From assembly GCF_000974785.1 (NCBI RefSeq), contig NZ_BBWV01000002.1, forward strand, positions 372,001 through 436,000: DNA of 64,000 nucleotides. The letters run 5' to 3'. Below the pieces are notes generated by a model. That model had not been told where the DNA came from and did not search any database. It saw nothing but the letters and a program-made list of their open reading frames with translations. Positions 25,790 through 34,877 of the stretch are shown one piece after another. Both the position numbers and the translations under genes were made by a program. The stretch is from Flavihumibacter petaseus NBRC 106054 (GTDB taxonomy: Bacteria; Bacteroidota; Bacteroidia; Chitinophagales; Chitinophagaceae). Numbering within the stretch: the first letter of the stretch is position 1; every line of letters begins with the position of its first letter.

Positions 25790-26551
25790 ATGACGATCAC
25801 CTGGAAAAAACAAATTCCGGCAGTTGCGCTTATGGCACTGGTGGCCTGTAACAACGCCGGCAGCAATCAGGAAACAACAACAGGCAGTACGGTGACAGCA
25901 ACAGACACCACTGCAGCAACTTCAGCTCCAGCCGCACAACCGGAGACCCTGTTCGATGGCAAATCCCTGGCTGGCTGGCATGGCTTCAATAAAACCGGCG
26001 AAGTAAAGAACTGGGAAATTGAAGATGGCGCGCTTGTTTGCCTTGGAGCGGCCAAAGGCGACTCCGGTGGCGATATTGTAACTGACAAGGAATACACCAA
26101 TTTCGAATTGAGCTGGGACTGGAAGATAACCAAAGGTGGAAACAGCGGTGTGATGTACCATGTGGTGGAGACTGCAAAATATCATGCCCCATATGAAACT
26201 GGTCCGGAATACCAGCTGATTGATGATGCCGGCTGGCCGGACAAACTGGAGGAATGGCAGAAAACCGGTGCTGACTATGCCATGAACCTTGCTGGTCCCA
26301 ATAAGAAACTCAACCCGACGGGCGAATGGAACAACAGCAAAATTGTATTTAACAACGGGCATGTTGAACATTGGCTGAATGGGGAGAAGATCGTTGAGTT
26401 CCAGGCATGGGATGAAAAGTGGGAAAAAGAAAAGAAAGAAGGAAAGTGGAAGGATTATCCTGACTACGGTACGGCAAAATCCGGCAGAATTGCGCTTCAG
26501 GACCATGGCCATAAAGCGTATTTCAAGAATATTGTGATCAAACCCCTCTGA
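25790..26551 (+). CDS. DUF1080 lipoprotein
   Basis: 253 residues. Lipobox LVAC (Cys20), a Thr/Ala-rich linker to about residue 50, then a DUF1080 domain: ETLFDGKSLAGWHGFN, IEDGALVCLGAAKGDSGGDIVTDKEYTNFELSWDWKITKGGNSGVMYHV, and C-terminal GRIALQDHGHKAYFKNIVIKPL. Its longer insert with EYQLIDDAGWPD differs from the first DUF1080 protein in the operon, so the two probably act on different substrates or steps. It starts 11 bp after the oxidoreductase gene. Confidence 0.9.
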   Translation: MTITWKKQIPAVALMALVACNNAGSNQETTTGSTVTATDTTAATSAPAAQPETLFDGKSLAGWHGFNKTGEVKNWEIEDGALVCLGAAKGDSGGDIVTDKEYTNFELSWDWKITKGGNSGVMYHVVETAKYHAPYETGPEYQLIDDAGWPDKLEEWQKTGADYAMNLAGPNKKLNPTGEWNNSKIVFNNGHVEHWLNGEKIVEFQAWDEKWEKEKKEGKWKDYPDYGTAKSGRIALQDHGHKAYFKNIVIKPL

Positions 26552-26556
26552 GTATT

Positions 26557-27246
26557 ATGAAACGCGTGCTGATTTCCGGAGCCAACGGAGCATTGGGCAG
26601 TATTACAACGCAGTATTTCCTGGACAAGGGATATGCCGTAATTGCAATTGTGTCGGACATCAATAGCCGATCGCACCTGCCTGAACATCCAAACCTGGAA
26701 ATTGCAGCAGTTGATCTCCGGGAGGAGAAAGCGACTGCAACGCTTATAACGGAACTGGTCACACGAAATAATAAGATTGACGGGGCATTGTTGCTCGCTG
26801 GTGGTTTCGCGGCCGGCGGCCTGGAATCCATTTCAGGTGATGCCATCCAGGAACAACTGCAGCTGAACTTTATGACTGCATTCCATGTTGCCCGCCCTGT
26901 ATTTTCTCATTTTCTGCTGAACGGCAGTGGCAGGCTGGTGCTTATCGGCGCCCGGCCCGCCCTGCTTCCTTCAGCAGGAAAAGATATGATGGCCTATGCG
27001 CTGTCGAAATCCCTGCTTTTTAATTTTGCGGAACAACTCAATGCCACAGCCAAAGGCAAAGACATTACGGCCACTGTGCTTGTACCCAGCACCATTGACA
27101 CGCCGGCCAACCGGAAATCAATGCCGGATGCAGACGCAGCCAAATGGGTTGACCCCGTAAAACTTGCCGCGATCATGGAGTGGCTCTTCAGTGCTCCCGC
27201 TGATGTGCTGCGGGAAACAGTACTGAAGGTTTACAACAACGCCTGA
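26557..27246 (+). CDS. short-chain dehydrogenase/reductase (SDR)
   Basis: 229 residues, cytoplasmic. Classic SDR features: glycine motif SGANGALGSI near the start, Asp at AAVDLRE, LLLAGGFAAGG in place of NNAG, and the catalytic Tyr-x-x-x-Lys in AYALSKS. The Ser of the triad may lie in RLVLIGARPAL, where the usual Ser is replaced or shifted; I cannot place it with certainty. Five bases after the DUF1080 lipoprotein gene, so it belongs to the same operon and may reduce a keto-sugar after uptake. The gene ends two bases before the convergent GH3 gene. Confidence 0.85.
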   Translation: MKRVLISGANGALGSITTQYFLDKGYAVIAIVSDINSRSHLPEHPNLEIAAVDLREEKATATLITELVTRNNKIDGALLLAGGFAAGGLESISGDAIQEQLQLNFMTAFHVARPVFSHFLLNGSGRLVLIGARPALLPSAGKDMMAYALSKSLLFNFAEQLNATAKGKDITATVLVPSTIDTPANRKSMPDADAAKWVDPVKLAAIMEWLFSAPADVLRETVLKVYNNA

Positions 27247-27248
27247 CT

Positions 27249-29894
27249 TTATTTTACCGTGATAATGGCTTCCTGCCTGATATCACGGGAAGATGCACCG
27301 ATCATCAATCTGAACTGACCCGGCTCAACCACCCGCTTCATTTCCCTGTTCAGCAGCTGTAATGTTTTTGGCCCGATAACGAAGTGCAGTTCCTTTTTTT
27401 CTCCGGGATCAAGTTTTACTTTCTGAAAACCGTGAAGTTCCAGCACCGGCCTGGTTACGCTCGACAACAAATCATTTACATACAACTGGACCACTTCTTC
27501 GCCGGTACGCTTGCCTGTATTGGTCAACGTAAAATGCAGGTCTATAGAGTCATCCGGCGCAATTTCGCTTTTGTTCATCGTTAATGGACCATAACTGAAC
27601 TGTGTATAACTCAGGCCGTAGCCGAAGGGGAAAAGCGGCAGGCCTGACAGATTATGATAGTCATCACCACGGCCTGTCGGGTGATGGTTATATACCAGCG
27701 GGAGCTGCGATTCGTGCACCGGGAAAGTGATCGGGAGCCGACCTCCCGGATCCCTGTCGCCAAATAATACTGCGGCGATGGCTTCGCCACCGGCTTCGCC
27801 AGGATACCAGCAGTGTATCACAGCCTGTACTTTATCCAGCCAACGTTGCATGGTGATAGCGCTTCCGCCGGTAAGTAATACAACCACCGGCTTGCCGGTT
27901 GCCGCTACTGCAAGAATGAGGTCCTCCTGGTGTCCGGGTAGTGAAAGGTATGCCCGGTCCTGGAATTCGCCTTCATGAATGCCTGCTGCTATAATTGCAA
28001 TGTCAGACCGCCGTGCCAGTGCTACGGCGCTGTCGATTGCTGCCTTCCAGGCCTGCAGTGCCCTGGGAGCCCAGATCAACCGTATGTGAGCGTTGCCAAC
28101 CGGCTCATAAAATTCAACCCGGATATTATAGGCTTTCCCTTTTTCGAACAGGTATTTTTTCAACCGGCTGGAATACGAAGTTTTTGACCATTGATCAATG
28201 TGCAGGGCATTGTTGATATATAACCTGAAACCGTCGTTTCCTTCCAGCCCGATAGCAAATTCTCCGCTTTGCGGCATGGTGATCTGACCTTCCCACCGGA
28301 TGCTGTATCGATCAGTGGTCAGGTCTCCAGTAGGGCGGGACAGCGTCCAGGAGAAGTCTACCTGCCCATCGGTCTTTTCCATTACCGGTTTACCTGTCAG
28401 GCTGGTATTGCTCCAGATACTGGTCTTTAATCCGGGTTTACCATCGTTACTTAGAAAGCTCGCAGGAACAGTTTCTGTTTCCTTATCAAATACACCGGCA
28501 CCCCGAATATATTTTACGTTGGCCGTGTATTTCCGGATACCTTCAAGGATACTGATCTTACCGTTGCCGGTACCGCTATATCCGCCGAGCCTGGCAGTAA
28601 TCGCCTCTTCGCCGATCAGCGCAATGTTGCGTGCCGGAGATGTAACTGGCAGTAATGCACCGTTGTTTTTCAACAAAACCAGCGCAGAAGCAGCAGCTTC
28701 AGCCGCAATTTTCTTATGCGGAAGCTCCTGCTGCTGACGAATGATCGCAGCTTCATCCATATAGGGTTGTTCAAATAACCCCAATTCAAATTTTGCTGTC
28801 AGGACCCTGCTCACGGCGTCGTCAATACGCGCCTGTGGAATGCTGCCATCCAGAAACGGGGGAATAAAAAGTTTGTAGTGATTGTATTCCGTCTGAAAAA
28901 TTACATCCAGCCCGTTGGTGATGGCATTTTTTCCTGCTTCTGCATAATCCTTTGCTGTATGGTGCAACACAACTTCTCCGCCGACTGCATTGGCATCAGA
29001 GATGACAAATCCTTTAAATTCCCATTCTTTCTTCAGTTTCTGCATCAGCAGCCAGTTGTTGCTGGAACTGGCCGTTCCGTCAACAGCATTATAGGCGGTC
29101 ATGATGGATCTGGAACCTCCCTGCTTCACGCAGGATATGAAAGGCGGAAAGAATACCTGTTCAAGCTGACGGTCGTTCCAGAAAATGGGATAACTGTCCC
29201 TGCCACCATCACCCACATTGGCTACAAAATGTTTGGGCGTGGTGACGATGCCACGATCTTCGAAGGCCTTGACGAAGGCAACACCCATGGCGCTGCTGAG
29301 CAGCGGATCTTCACCATAAGTTTCTTCCGTCCTTCCCCAGCGCACATCACTGGCAATATTGACCACCGGTGTCAGGATATCGCGGATGCCACGGGCGCGG
29401 GTTTCTTCAGCAATTGCTCCGGCTACCCTGTTCATCAATGTGGTATCCCAGGTTGCTGCCAGCGCGATGGCCTGCGGAAAGGACGTAGCACCTTCGCGGA
29501 CAAGTCCGTGAAGGGCTTCATCAAATGCGATGATTGGGATACCCAGCCTGGTCTTTTCCACGAAGAATTTCTGGATGGCATTGATCTTTCTCAGCAACAC
29601 CAGCCCGTTTTCACGGGTATTGTAGGAGAGCAGCTGGCCACCCGCGTCTCCTTTTGAAGCCGCACTGACCTGCAGGCCGAATATTCCCTGTGTGTATTGA
29701 CCGGGCTGAACATTGTCGAGATCGCCGGGGATCATGAACAACTGCCAGAACTTTTCTTCCGGAGTCATGCGGGAAAGCAGGTCTTTCACTCTTTCCGGAA
29801 CCGGAAGTGCAGGGTTCCTGTATGGAGCGGTATTTTGTGCGGTTGATAAAAAGGAGGTAAATAATAATAGTATCAGCGTAGGGGCAAATTTCAC
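27249..29894 (-). CDS. beta-glucosidase-like glycoside hydrolase family 3 with PA14 domain
   Basis: 881 residues with a signal peptide (SFLSTAQ). The GH3 barrel domain (about 30-370) has IPIIAFDEALHGLVREGATSFPQ, TPKHFVANVG and the nucleophile Asp of GFVISDANAVGG. The second GH3 domain starts near residue 400 (ALVLLKNNGALLPV) and is interrupted at about 455-600 by a PA14 domain (LKTSIWSNTSLTGKP, FAIGLEGNDGFRLYINN), a common insertion that narrows substrate choice. It resumes with IIAAGIHEGEFQDRAYLSLPG and ends in a fibronectin-like domain. It removes terminal beta-linked glucose or similar sugars in the periplasm. Single gene, convergent with the SDR gene. Confidence 0.93.
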   Translation of the reverse strand: MKFAPTLILLLFTSFLSTAQNTAPYRNPALPVPERVKDLLSRMTPEEKFWQLFMIPGDLDNVQPGQYTQGIFGLQVSAASKGDAGGQLLSYNTRENGLVLLRKINAIQKFFVEKTRLGIPIIAFDEALHGLVREGATSFPQAIALAATWDTTLMNRVAGAIAEETRARGIRDILTPVVNIASDVRWGRTEETYGEDPLLSSAMGVAFVKAFEDRGIVTTPKHFVANVGDGGRDSYPIFWNDRQLEQVFFPPFISCVKQGGSRSIMTAYNAVDGTASSSNNWLLMQKLKKEWEFKGFVISDANAVGGEVVLHHTAKDYAEAGKNAITNGLDVIFQTEYNHYKLFIPPFLDGSIPQARIDDAVSRVLTAKFELGLFEQPYMDEAAIIRQQQELPHKKIAAEAAASALVLLKNNGALLPVTSPARNIALIGEEAITARLGGYSGTGNGKISILEGIRKYTANVKYIRGAGVFDKETETVPASFLSNDGKPGLKTSIWSNTSLTGKPVMEKTDGQVDFSWTLSRPTGDLTTDRYSIRWEGQITMPQSGEFAIGLEGNDGFRLYINNALHIDQWSKTSYSSRLKKYLFEKGKAYNIRVEFYEPVGNAHIRLIWAPRALQAWKAAIDSAVALARRSDIAIIAAGIHEGEFQDRAYLSLPGHQEDLILAVAATGKPVVVLLTGGSAITMQRWLDKVQAVIHCWYPGEAGGEAIAAVLFGDRDPGGRLPITFPVHESQLPLVYNHHPTGRGDDYHNLSGLPLFPFGYGLSYTQFSYGPLTMNKSEIAPDDSIDLHFTLTNTGKRTGEEVVQLYVNDLLSSVTRPVLELHGFQKVKLDPGEKKELHFVIGPKTLQLLNREMKRVVEPGQFRLMIGASSRDIRQEAIITVK

Positions 29895-29992
29895 GATTGG
29901 TTATTTTAGCCGTATAAAGCTACAGTGCCAGGCGGCAACGTAATGCCTGAAAATTGCCTTTTCCTGTCGCGGCACTTCTAAAATCAGACGAT

Positions 29993-31462
29993 ATGCTGAA
30001 GCAACTATTGACAGCGGGATTATTCGCCCTGCCCTTAACGGGGCTGCTGGCGCAGGAACACAACATGTCACGGGATTATGTAAAGCCGGAAGATCCGCAG
30101 GTGCAGCAAAAACTTGCTGCCTGGCAGGACCTGAAGTTCGGACTGTTCATGCATTGGGGAACTTACAGCCAGTGGGGTATCGTGGAAAGCTGGAGTATTT
30201 GTCCTGAAGACGAAGGATGGACCCAGCGGAGAGGGCCGTATGCTGCCAGTTACAACGAATACATAAAAGCTTATGAAAACCTGCAGACGACTTTTAATCC
30301 GGTCAGATTCGATCCTTCCAAATGGGCCAATGCCGCTGAAGATGCAGGAATGAAATACGTAGTGTTTACAACGAAACACCACGATGGCTTCTGCATGTTT
30401 GATACCAAACAGACAGATTATAAGATCACTGATGTCAAAACGCCGTTTTCGTCCAACCCGAAAAGTAATGTTGCCAAAGAGATCTTCAACACATTTCGTG
30501 ATAAGGGTTTTATGATCGGTGCATATTTCTCCAAGCCTGACTGGCATTCAAAAGATTATTGGTGGCCATATTTTCCGCCAAAGGACAGGAATGTGAACTA
30601 TGATCCTGCTAAATACCCGGAACGCTGGAACGCTTTCAAAACCTATACTGCCAACCAGATCGGCGAGCTGATGAGCAATTACGGCAAGATGGATATCCTG
30701 TGGCTGGATGGCGGCTGGGTACGCCCCAAGGCCAGCATTGATCCTTCAGTGGACTGGCAAAAGTCCATCACCTTTAACCAGGATATAGATATGGCATCTA
30801 TTGCAGCAGCCTCAAGGAAATTGCAACCGGGTCTGCTGGTGGTAGACCGCACTGTTGGAGGGCCGTATGAAAACTATGTTACACCGGAACAGACTATTCC
30901 CAGGCAGCCGCTTGATCATCCCTGGGAAAGCTGTATTACCATGGGCAACTCCTGGAGCTATGTTCCCAATGATCATTACAAGTCAGCCAACCAGATTATC
31001 CATATGCTGTTGCGTATTGTATCCAGGGGTGGCAGCTTGTTGCTGAATATCGGACCATCACCTGAAGGTGATTTCAGTGATACCGCTTATGCCAGGCTGA
31101 AAGATATCGGCGGGTGGATGAAGATCCATGGCAATGCGGTTTACGGCACCTCACCACTGGCACCCTATGAAGAAGGCCAGGCCGTTTACCTGCAATCAAA
31201 GGACAGGTCCCGGTACATTATTCACTACCTGAGCAATGAGCAGCAGCAGATGAATGTTCCCGAAACTATCGTATTGCCGGATTGGGAAAATGTTGATAAA
31301 AACACCGTTGTTACCAGTCCTGATCTCCCTGGCAAAAAGCTGAAGTTGCAGCAAGAGAATGGTAAATGGGGAATTGTTGTGCCGAAAGCGTTGCGTGAAG
31401 GAATGAATCTCCGGGCATATGCGATTACCTTTATAGTTGCGCCTTCAAAAAGTCGCAAATAA
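29993..31462 (+). CDS. alpha-L-fucosidase-like glycoside hydrolase family 29
   Basis: 489 residues from ATG at 29993, where a signal peptide (LTAGLFALPLTGLLAQ) begins; an earlier ATG at 29954 would bury it. The GH29 core includes FGLFMHWGTYSQWG, KYVVFTTKHHDGFCMFDTKQTDY, and MDILWLDGGWV, whose Asp is the catalytic nucleophile. The C-terminal beta domain follows SLLLNIGPSPEGDFS. It releases alpha-L-fucose (or galactose in some members) from glycans. Its last 32 bases overlap the end of the convergent esterase gene. Confidence 0.92.
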   Translation: MLKQLLTAGLFALPLTGLLAQEHNMSRDYVKPEDPQVQQKLAAWQDLKFGLFMHWGTYSQWGIVESWSICPEDEGWTQRRGPYAASYNEYIKAYENLQTTFNPVRFDPSKWANAAEDAGMKYVVFTTKHHDGFCMFDTKQTDYKITDVKTPFSSNPKSNVAKEIFNTFRDKGFMIGAYFSKPDWHSKDYWWPYFPPKDRNVNYDPAKYPERWNAFKTYTANQIGELMSNYGKMDILWLDGGWVRPKASIDPSVDWQKSITFNQDIDMASIAAASRKLQPGLLVVDRTVGGPYENYVTPEQTIPRQPLDHPWESCITMGNSWSYVPNDHYKSANQIIHMLLRIVSRGGSLLLNIGPSPEGDFSDTAYARLKDIGGWMKIHGNAVYGTSPLAPYEEGQAVYLQSKDRSRYIIHYLSNEQQQMNVPETIVLPDWENVDKNTVVTSPDLPGKKLKLQQENGKWGIVVPKALREGMNLRAYAITFIVAPSKSRK

Positions 31463-32282
31463 AGGCGCCTGCCTGCTTCCATCTTTTTTTCGCACCAAAC
31501 CCGGCGAAGAGCGGATTGAAGTGCCGGTGAAGTTCATGTCCGCAGCGTTCAAAAGGGAGTACACTGTTTATTAGTTGTATCCTGTTTGCTTCCCGGTGGA
31601 TGCTGGCGCTTCCGAATATAGCTTCACCGGAAACATCAGGAGGAACGACCCTGTCCCTCGTGCCATAAACACTGACAATGGGTACGGAAGACCGCTCTAT
31701 CCAGAGCGTGTCAAAAATCGCGCCCCAGCAGTTTGCGATTGCGCGAACGGGTTGTGCCGGAATGTGGTTGCTGAAAACATATTGCAGCGCTACCATGGCG
31801 CCAGCTGAATTGCCGGCGAGAAAGATCCGGTTGGTATCTATCCGCAACTCATCGGCGTGTGCTTTAAAATAACGTATGGCTTTATCCAGGTCTTCAGTTG
31901 CATCAAAGCAGGCTTCCCTGAGGTCTTTCTCAAATTTCAATGGACGTTTCCGGCTCTTGCGGTAATTGATGGATGCTGTGACAAACCCAGCCCGGGCATA
32001 TGTCCTGCTGAAAAAAGGCGTGCTTGCGCCGGATTTGTTCCCGATCTTGAATCCGCCGCCATGAAGGTTGATCAGCAATGGTCTTTTACTGCGCTGATCG
32101 CCTTTCCCTTCATACCAGTCATACCGGTAAAATTTTTGTTTTTCATCTTTCCCGGCCTCATAGTACTCCAGTTGTTTTGTTACAGAAAGCTTACTGAAAG
32201 TTGTATCGCCGGCGACCGCCTGCAATGAAGAGAATAGCATTACAATGCAGCTGGTTAGCATATGCGCCGTTTTTTTTGCCAT
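31431..32282 (-). CDS. secreted alpha/beta-hydrolase, carboxylesterase type
   Basis: 283 residues with a signal peptide (CIVMLFSSLQAVAG). Oxyanion motif LINLHGGGFKIGN, nucleophile Ser in LAGNSAGAMVAL, acid Asp in VYGTRDRVVPPD and His in ERCGHELHRH form a complete triad. This is the BD-FAE/lipase-3 type of esterase that removes acyl or feruloyl groups from glycans or small esters. Located between GH29 and GH20 genes, it may de-esterify the same glycans; that is inference. It shares only 51 bases with the divergent GH20 gene. Confidence 0.88.
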   Translation of the reverse strand: MAKKTAHMLTSCIVMLFSSLQAVAGDTTFSKLSVTKQLEYYEAGKDEKQKFYRYDWYEGKGDQRSKRPLLINLHGGGFKIGNKSGASTPFFSRTYARAGFVTASINYRKSRKRPLKFEKDLREACFDATEDLDKAIRYFKAHADELRIDTNRIFLAGNSAGAMVALQYVFSNHIPAQPVRAIANCWGAIFDTLWIERSSVPIVSVYGTRDRVVPPDVSGEAIFGSASIHREANRIQLINSVLPFERCGHELHRHFNPLFAGFGAKKRWKQAGAFICDFLKAQL

Positions 32283-32333
32283 ACCTTCAATGTTACAAAA
32301 TCGGATTTGAATACACCATTAATAAATCTTTGC

Positions 32334-34871
32334 ATGAGGATGTTTATTTTGCTGCTGACGCTGATTACGCTGAACATTGAGCTGAATGCCCAGAAAGGCA
32401 GTAGCTATGATCTGAAAAAATTGTCCATTGAATGGCAGTTGACTACCAACCGGTATGAAGATGGTTCCAGGGCACTGAATACGCTGATCATAACCAATAC
32501 CGATAAGCGCCCGTTTCCAGCTTCCGGTTGGATCATTTATTTCTCGTCTGCAAGGGAAATGTTGCCATCGTCTCCATCGAACGGTCTTTCCTGCACCCAT
32601 GTAAATGGCGATATCTATCAGCTGGTACCGCAACCGGGTTTCACGGGAATTGAACCGGGTAAGTCTATCCGGACAAACTATATTACTAATGGGTTTTCCT
32701 ACAACAAGTCCGGAGCGCCAACCGGGATGTACCTGGTTTGGGGCAATCAGCCGGAGAAAGGGATTCCGCTTGACAATTACCGCATTGGCAATAACCTGGA
32801 TACTACACAGGTATATAAAACGCCGGAAGCAATATTTACCCGGAATACACTTTATTCAGCACCTGATCCTGCCCGGTTGTCACCGGTTTTCCCGACTCCC
32901 GAATCCTTTGAAAGGGGAACCGGCAATTTCGAACTGACCAGTGAAGTAGCCATCCTGTGCGGTAATGAATACCGGAAAGAAGCTGAATTCCTGGCAACGG
33001 CCTTGCAGCGGGTGACGGGTAAACAACCGGTTATCGCAACAGCATTTATCAGGCCGGTCCGATCGATCCAGTTTTTGCCAGCCACACTTCCGGATGAAAG
33101 TTATTCGCTTATGGTAGATACTGGCCAGGTGACGATACAGGCCGGTTCCGCCTCCGGGTTTTTTTATGGCGTTCAATCACTGCTAACGATGATGCCGGGT
33201 GAAACAACAGCCGGCCGGTCAGTTTCACTGCCCGTTTGCCGGATCACTGATAAACCCCGTTTTGGATACAGGAGCCTGATGGTGGATATCGGCAGGAATT
33301 TTCAGACAAAGGCAGAATTGAAAAAAATGCTGGACTTGATGGCCTTGTATAAGCTCAATACGCTTCACCTCCACTTCAGTGAAGACGAAGGCTGGCGCAT
33401 CGAAATGCCTTCCCTGCCGGAACTGACTGCAGTTGGGGCGCAGCGGGGGCATCCACTCGATAGTAAAAAGAATCTGCCGCCCTCCTTCGGCGCTGGTCCG
33501 CTCACCGGAAAAATGCCTGCCAGTGGTTACTATTCACGAAATGATTTCATAGAGATACTCCGGTATGCCAGTGCGCGGCATATCCGCATTATTCCTGAAG
33601 TAGAGACTCCGGGACATGCAAGGGCAGCGATCAAGGCCATGGATGCCCGATACGATGCATTCAGTAAATCCGGTAACATGACTGGTGCACTGCAGTATCT
33701 CCTGAGGGATACGGCTGATCAGTCCCGCTACAGTACCGCCCAGGCATGGACGGATAACGTGATGTGTGTAGCCCTGCCATCCGTATACAGTTTTATCGAA
33801 AGAGTGGTTGACGATTTCAGGGATATGTACCGCGAAGCGGGCGTGCCCCTTAAAACGATCCATATGGGAGGCGATGAGGTTCCGGATGGTGCATGGGAAA
33901 AATCACCTGCCTGCCTGGCTTTGCTGAAGCAGGATTCCTCGCTCACAGAAATCAATGATCTCTGGTATTACTACTACACCCGTGTGGCTGAAATTCTCCG
34001 CAAAAGGAATATTGAAATGGCAGGATGGGAAGAAGTAGGCATGCGGAAAACGAAACTGGCAGGTGTGAAGAAACTGATAGTTAACCCGCGGCTGGCCAAT
34101 GAAGGTTACCAGTTGCATGTTTGGAACAATATGGTCGGATGGGGAAATGAGGACCTTCCTTATCGCCTGGCCAATGCTGGTTACAAAGTGATCCTGAGCC
34201 CGGTCAGCAACAACTATTTTGATATGTCCTATTACAAACATCCCGACGAGCCCGGATTTTACTGGGGAGGTTTTACGGATGTGGACAAGCCTTTTTATTT
34301 CATCCCATTTGATTATTTCAGGAATACCACGGAGAATGCCAATGGTGACGCTGTGCGGGCAGATGCTTTTGTCGGAAAAGACCTGTTGACAGACTACGGA
34401 AAGTCCAATATTATCGGGCTGGAAGGGTTGATCTGGTCGGAGACCATCAGGAGTGAAGCTAACCTCGAATATATGGTGCTGCCGAAACTGCTGGGTCTTG
34501 CGGAGAGGGCATGGGCGCCGGATCCTGCGTGGGCAAATGAAAAAGATACGGCTAAAATGAATATTGCTTACCGGAAGGCCTGGTCTGATTTTGCTTACAG
34601 GATAGGGGTGATGGAATTACCGCGGTTGTCCACCTGGTTTGGTGGCTACCGGTACCGCATACCCGCACCTGGTTTGGTGGTTGACGCAGCAGGCGTGCAG
34701 GCAAATCTTCAGCTGCCGGGCTTTACGTTGCGCTATTCAACAGATGGGTCTGAGCCGGATCTGAAATCAAGGATCTTCACTGGTGTGATCAGGGAAAAGG
34801 GAGTAATCCGGATAAAAGCCTTTGACAAAACCGGCAGGGGCGGAAGATCAGTTTCTGTGACGGTAAAATAG
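32334..34871 (+). CDS. beta-N-acetylhexosaminidase, glycoside hydrolase family 20
   Basis: 845 residues from ATG at 32334, the start of the signal peptide (MFILLLTLITLNIELNAQ); the frame is open further upstream but overlaps the divergent gene. N-terminal beta-sandwich like the chitobiase CHB_HEX domain (LSIEWQLTTNRYEDGSRALNTLIITN), GH20b domain (residues 190-320), then the GH20 barrel: YRSLMVDIGRNF, LNTLHLHFSEDEGWRIEM, catalytic Asp-Glu in HMGGDEVPDGAW, and LIWSETI. A C-terminal beta domain (LRYSTDGSEPDLKS) matches chitobiase. It trims terminal GlcNAc or GalNAc from chitin- or glycoprotein-type chains. Confidence 0.94.
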   Translation: MRMFILLLTLITLNIELNAQKGSSYDLKKLSIEWQLTTNRYEDGSRALNTLIITNTDKRPFPASGWIIYFSSAREMLPSSPSNGLSCTHVNGDIYQLVPQPGFTGIEPGKSIRTNYITNGFSYNKSGAPTGMYLVWGNQPEKGIPLDNYRIGNNLDTTQVYKTPEAIFTRNTLYSAPDPARLSPVFPTPESFERGTGNFELTSEVAILCGNEYRKEAEFLATALQRVTGKQPVIATAFIRPVRSIQFLPATLPDESYSLMVDTGQVTIQAGSASGFFYGVQSLLTMMPGETTAGRSVSLPVCRITDKPRFGYRSLMVDIGRNFQTKAELKKMLDLMALYKLNTLHLHFSEDEGWRIEMPSLPELTAVGAQRGHPLDSKKNLPPSFGAGPLTGKMPASGYYSRNDFIEILRYASARHIRIIPEVETPGHARAAIKAMDARYDAFSKSGNMTGALQYLLRDTADQSRYSTAQAWTDNVMCVALPSVYSFIERVVDDFRDMYREAGVPLKTIHMGGDEVPDGAWEKSPACLALLKQDSSLTEINDLWYYYYTRVAEILRKRNIEMAGWEEVGMRKTKLAGVKKLIVNPRLANEGYQLHVWNNMVGWGNEDLPYRLANAGYKVILSPVSNNYFDMSYYKHPDEPGFYWGGFTDVDKPFYFIPFDYFRNTTENANGDAVRADAFVGKDLLTDYGKSNIIGLEGLIWSETIRSEANLEYMVLPKLLGLAERAWAPDPAWANEKDTAKMNIAYRKAWSDFAYRIGVMELPRLSTWFGGYRYRIPAPGLVVDAAGVQANLQLPGFTLRYSTDGSEPDLKSRIFTGVIREKGVIRIKAFDKTGRGGRSVSVTVK

Positions 34872-34877
34872 CAGGTA

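Noticed and set aside
32262-32333. Longer start for the GH20 gene
   Set aside because: It would overlap the divergent esterase start and hide the signal peptide that begins at 32334.
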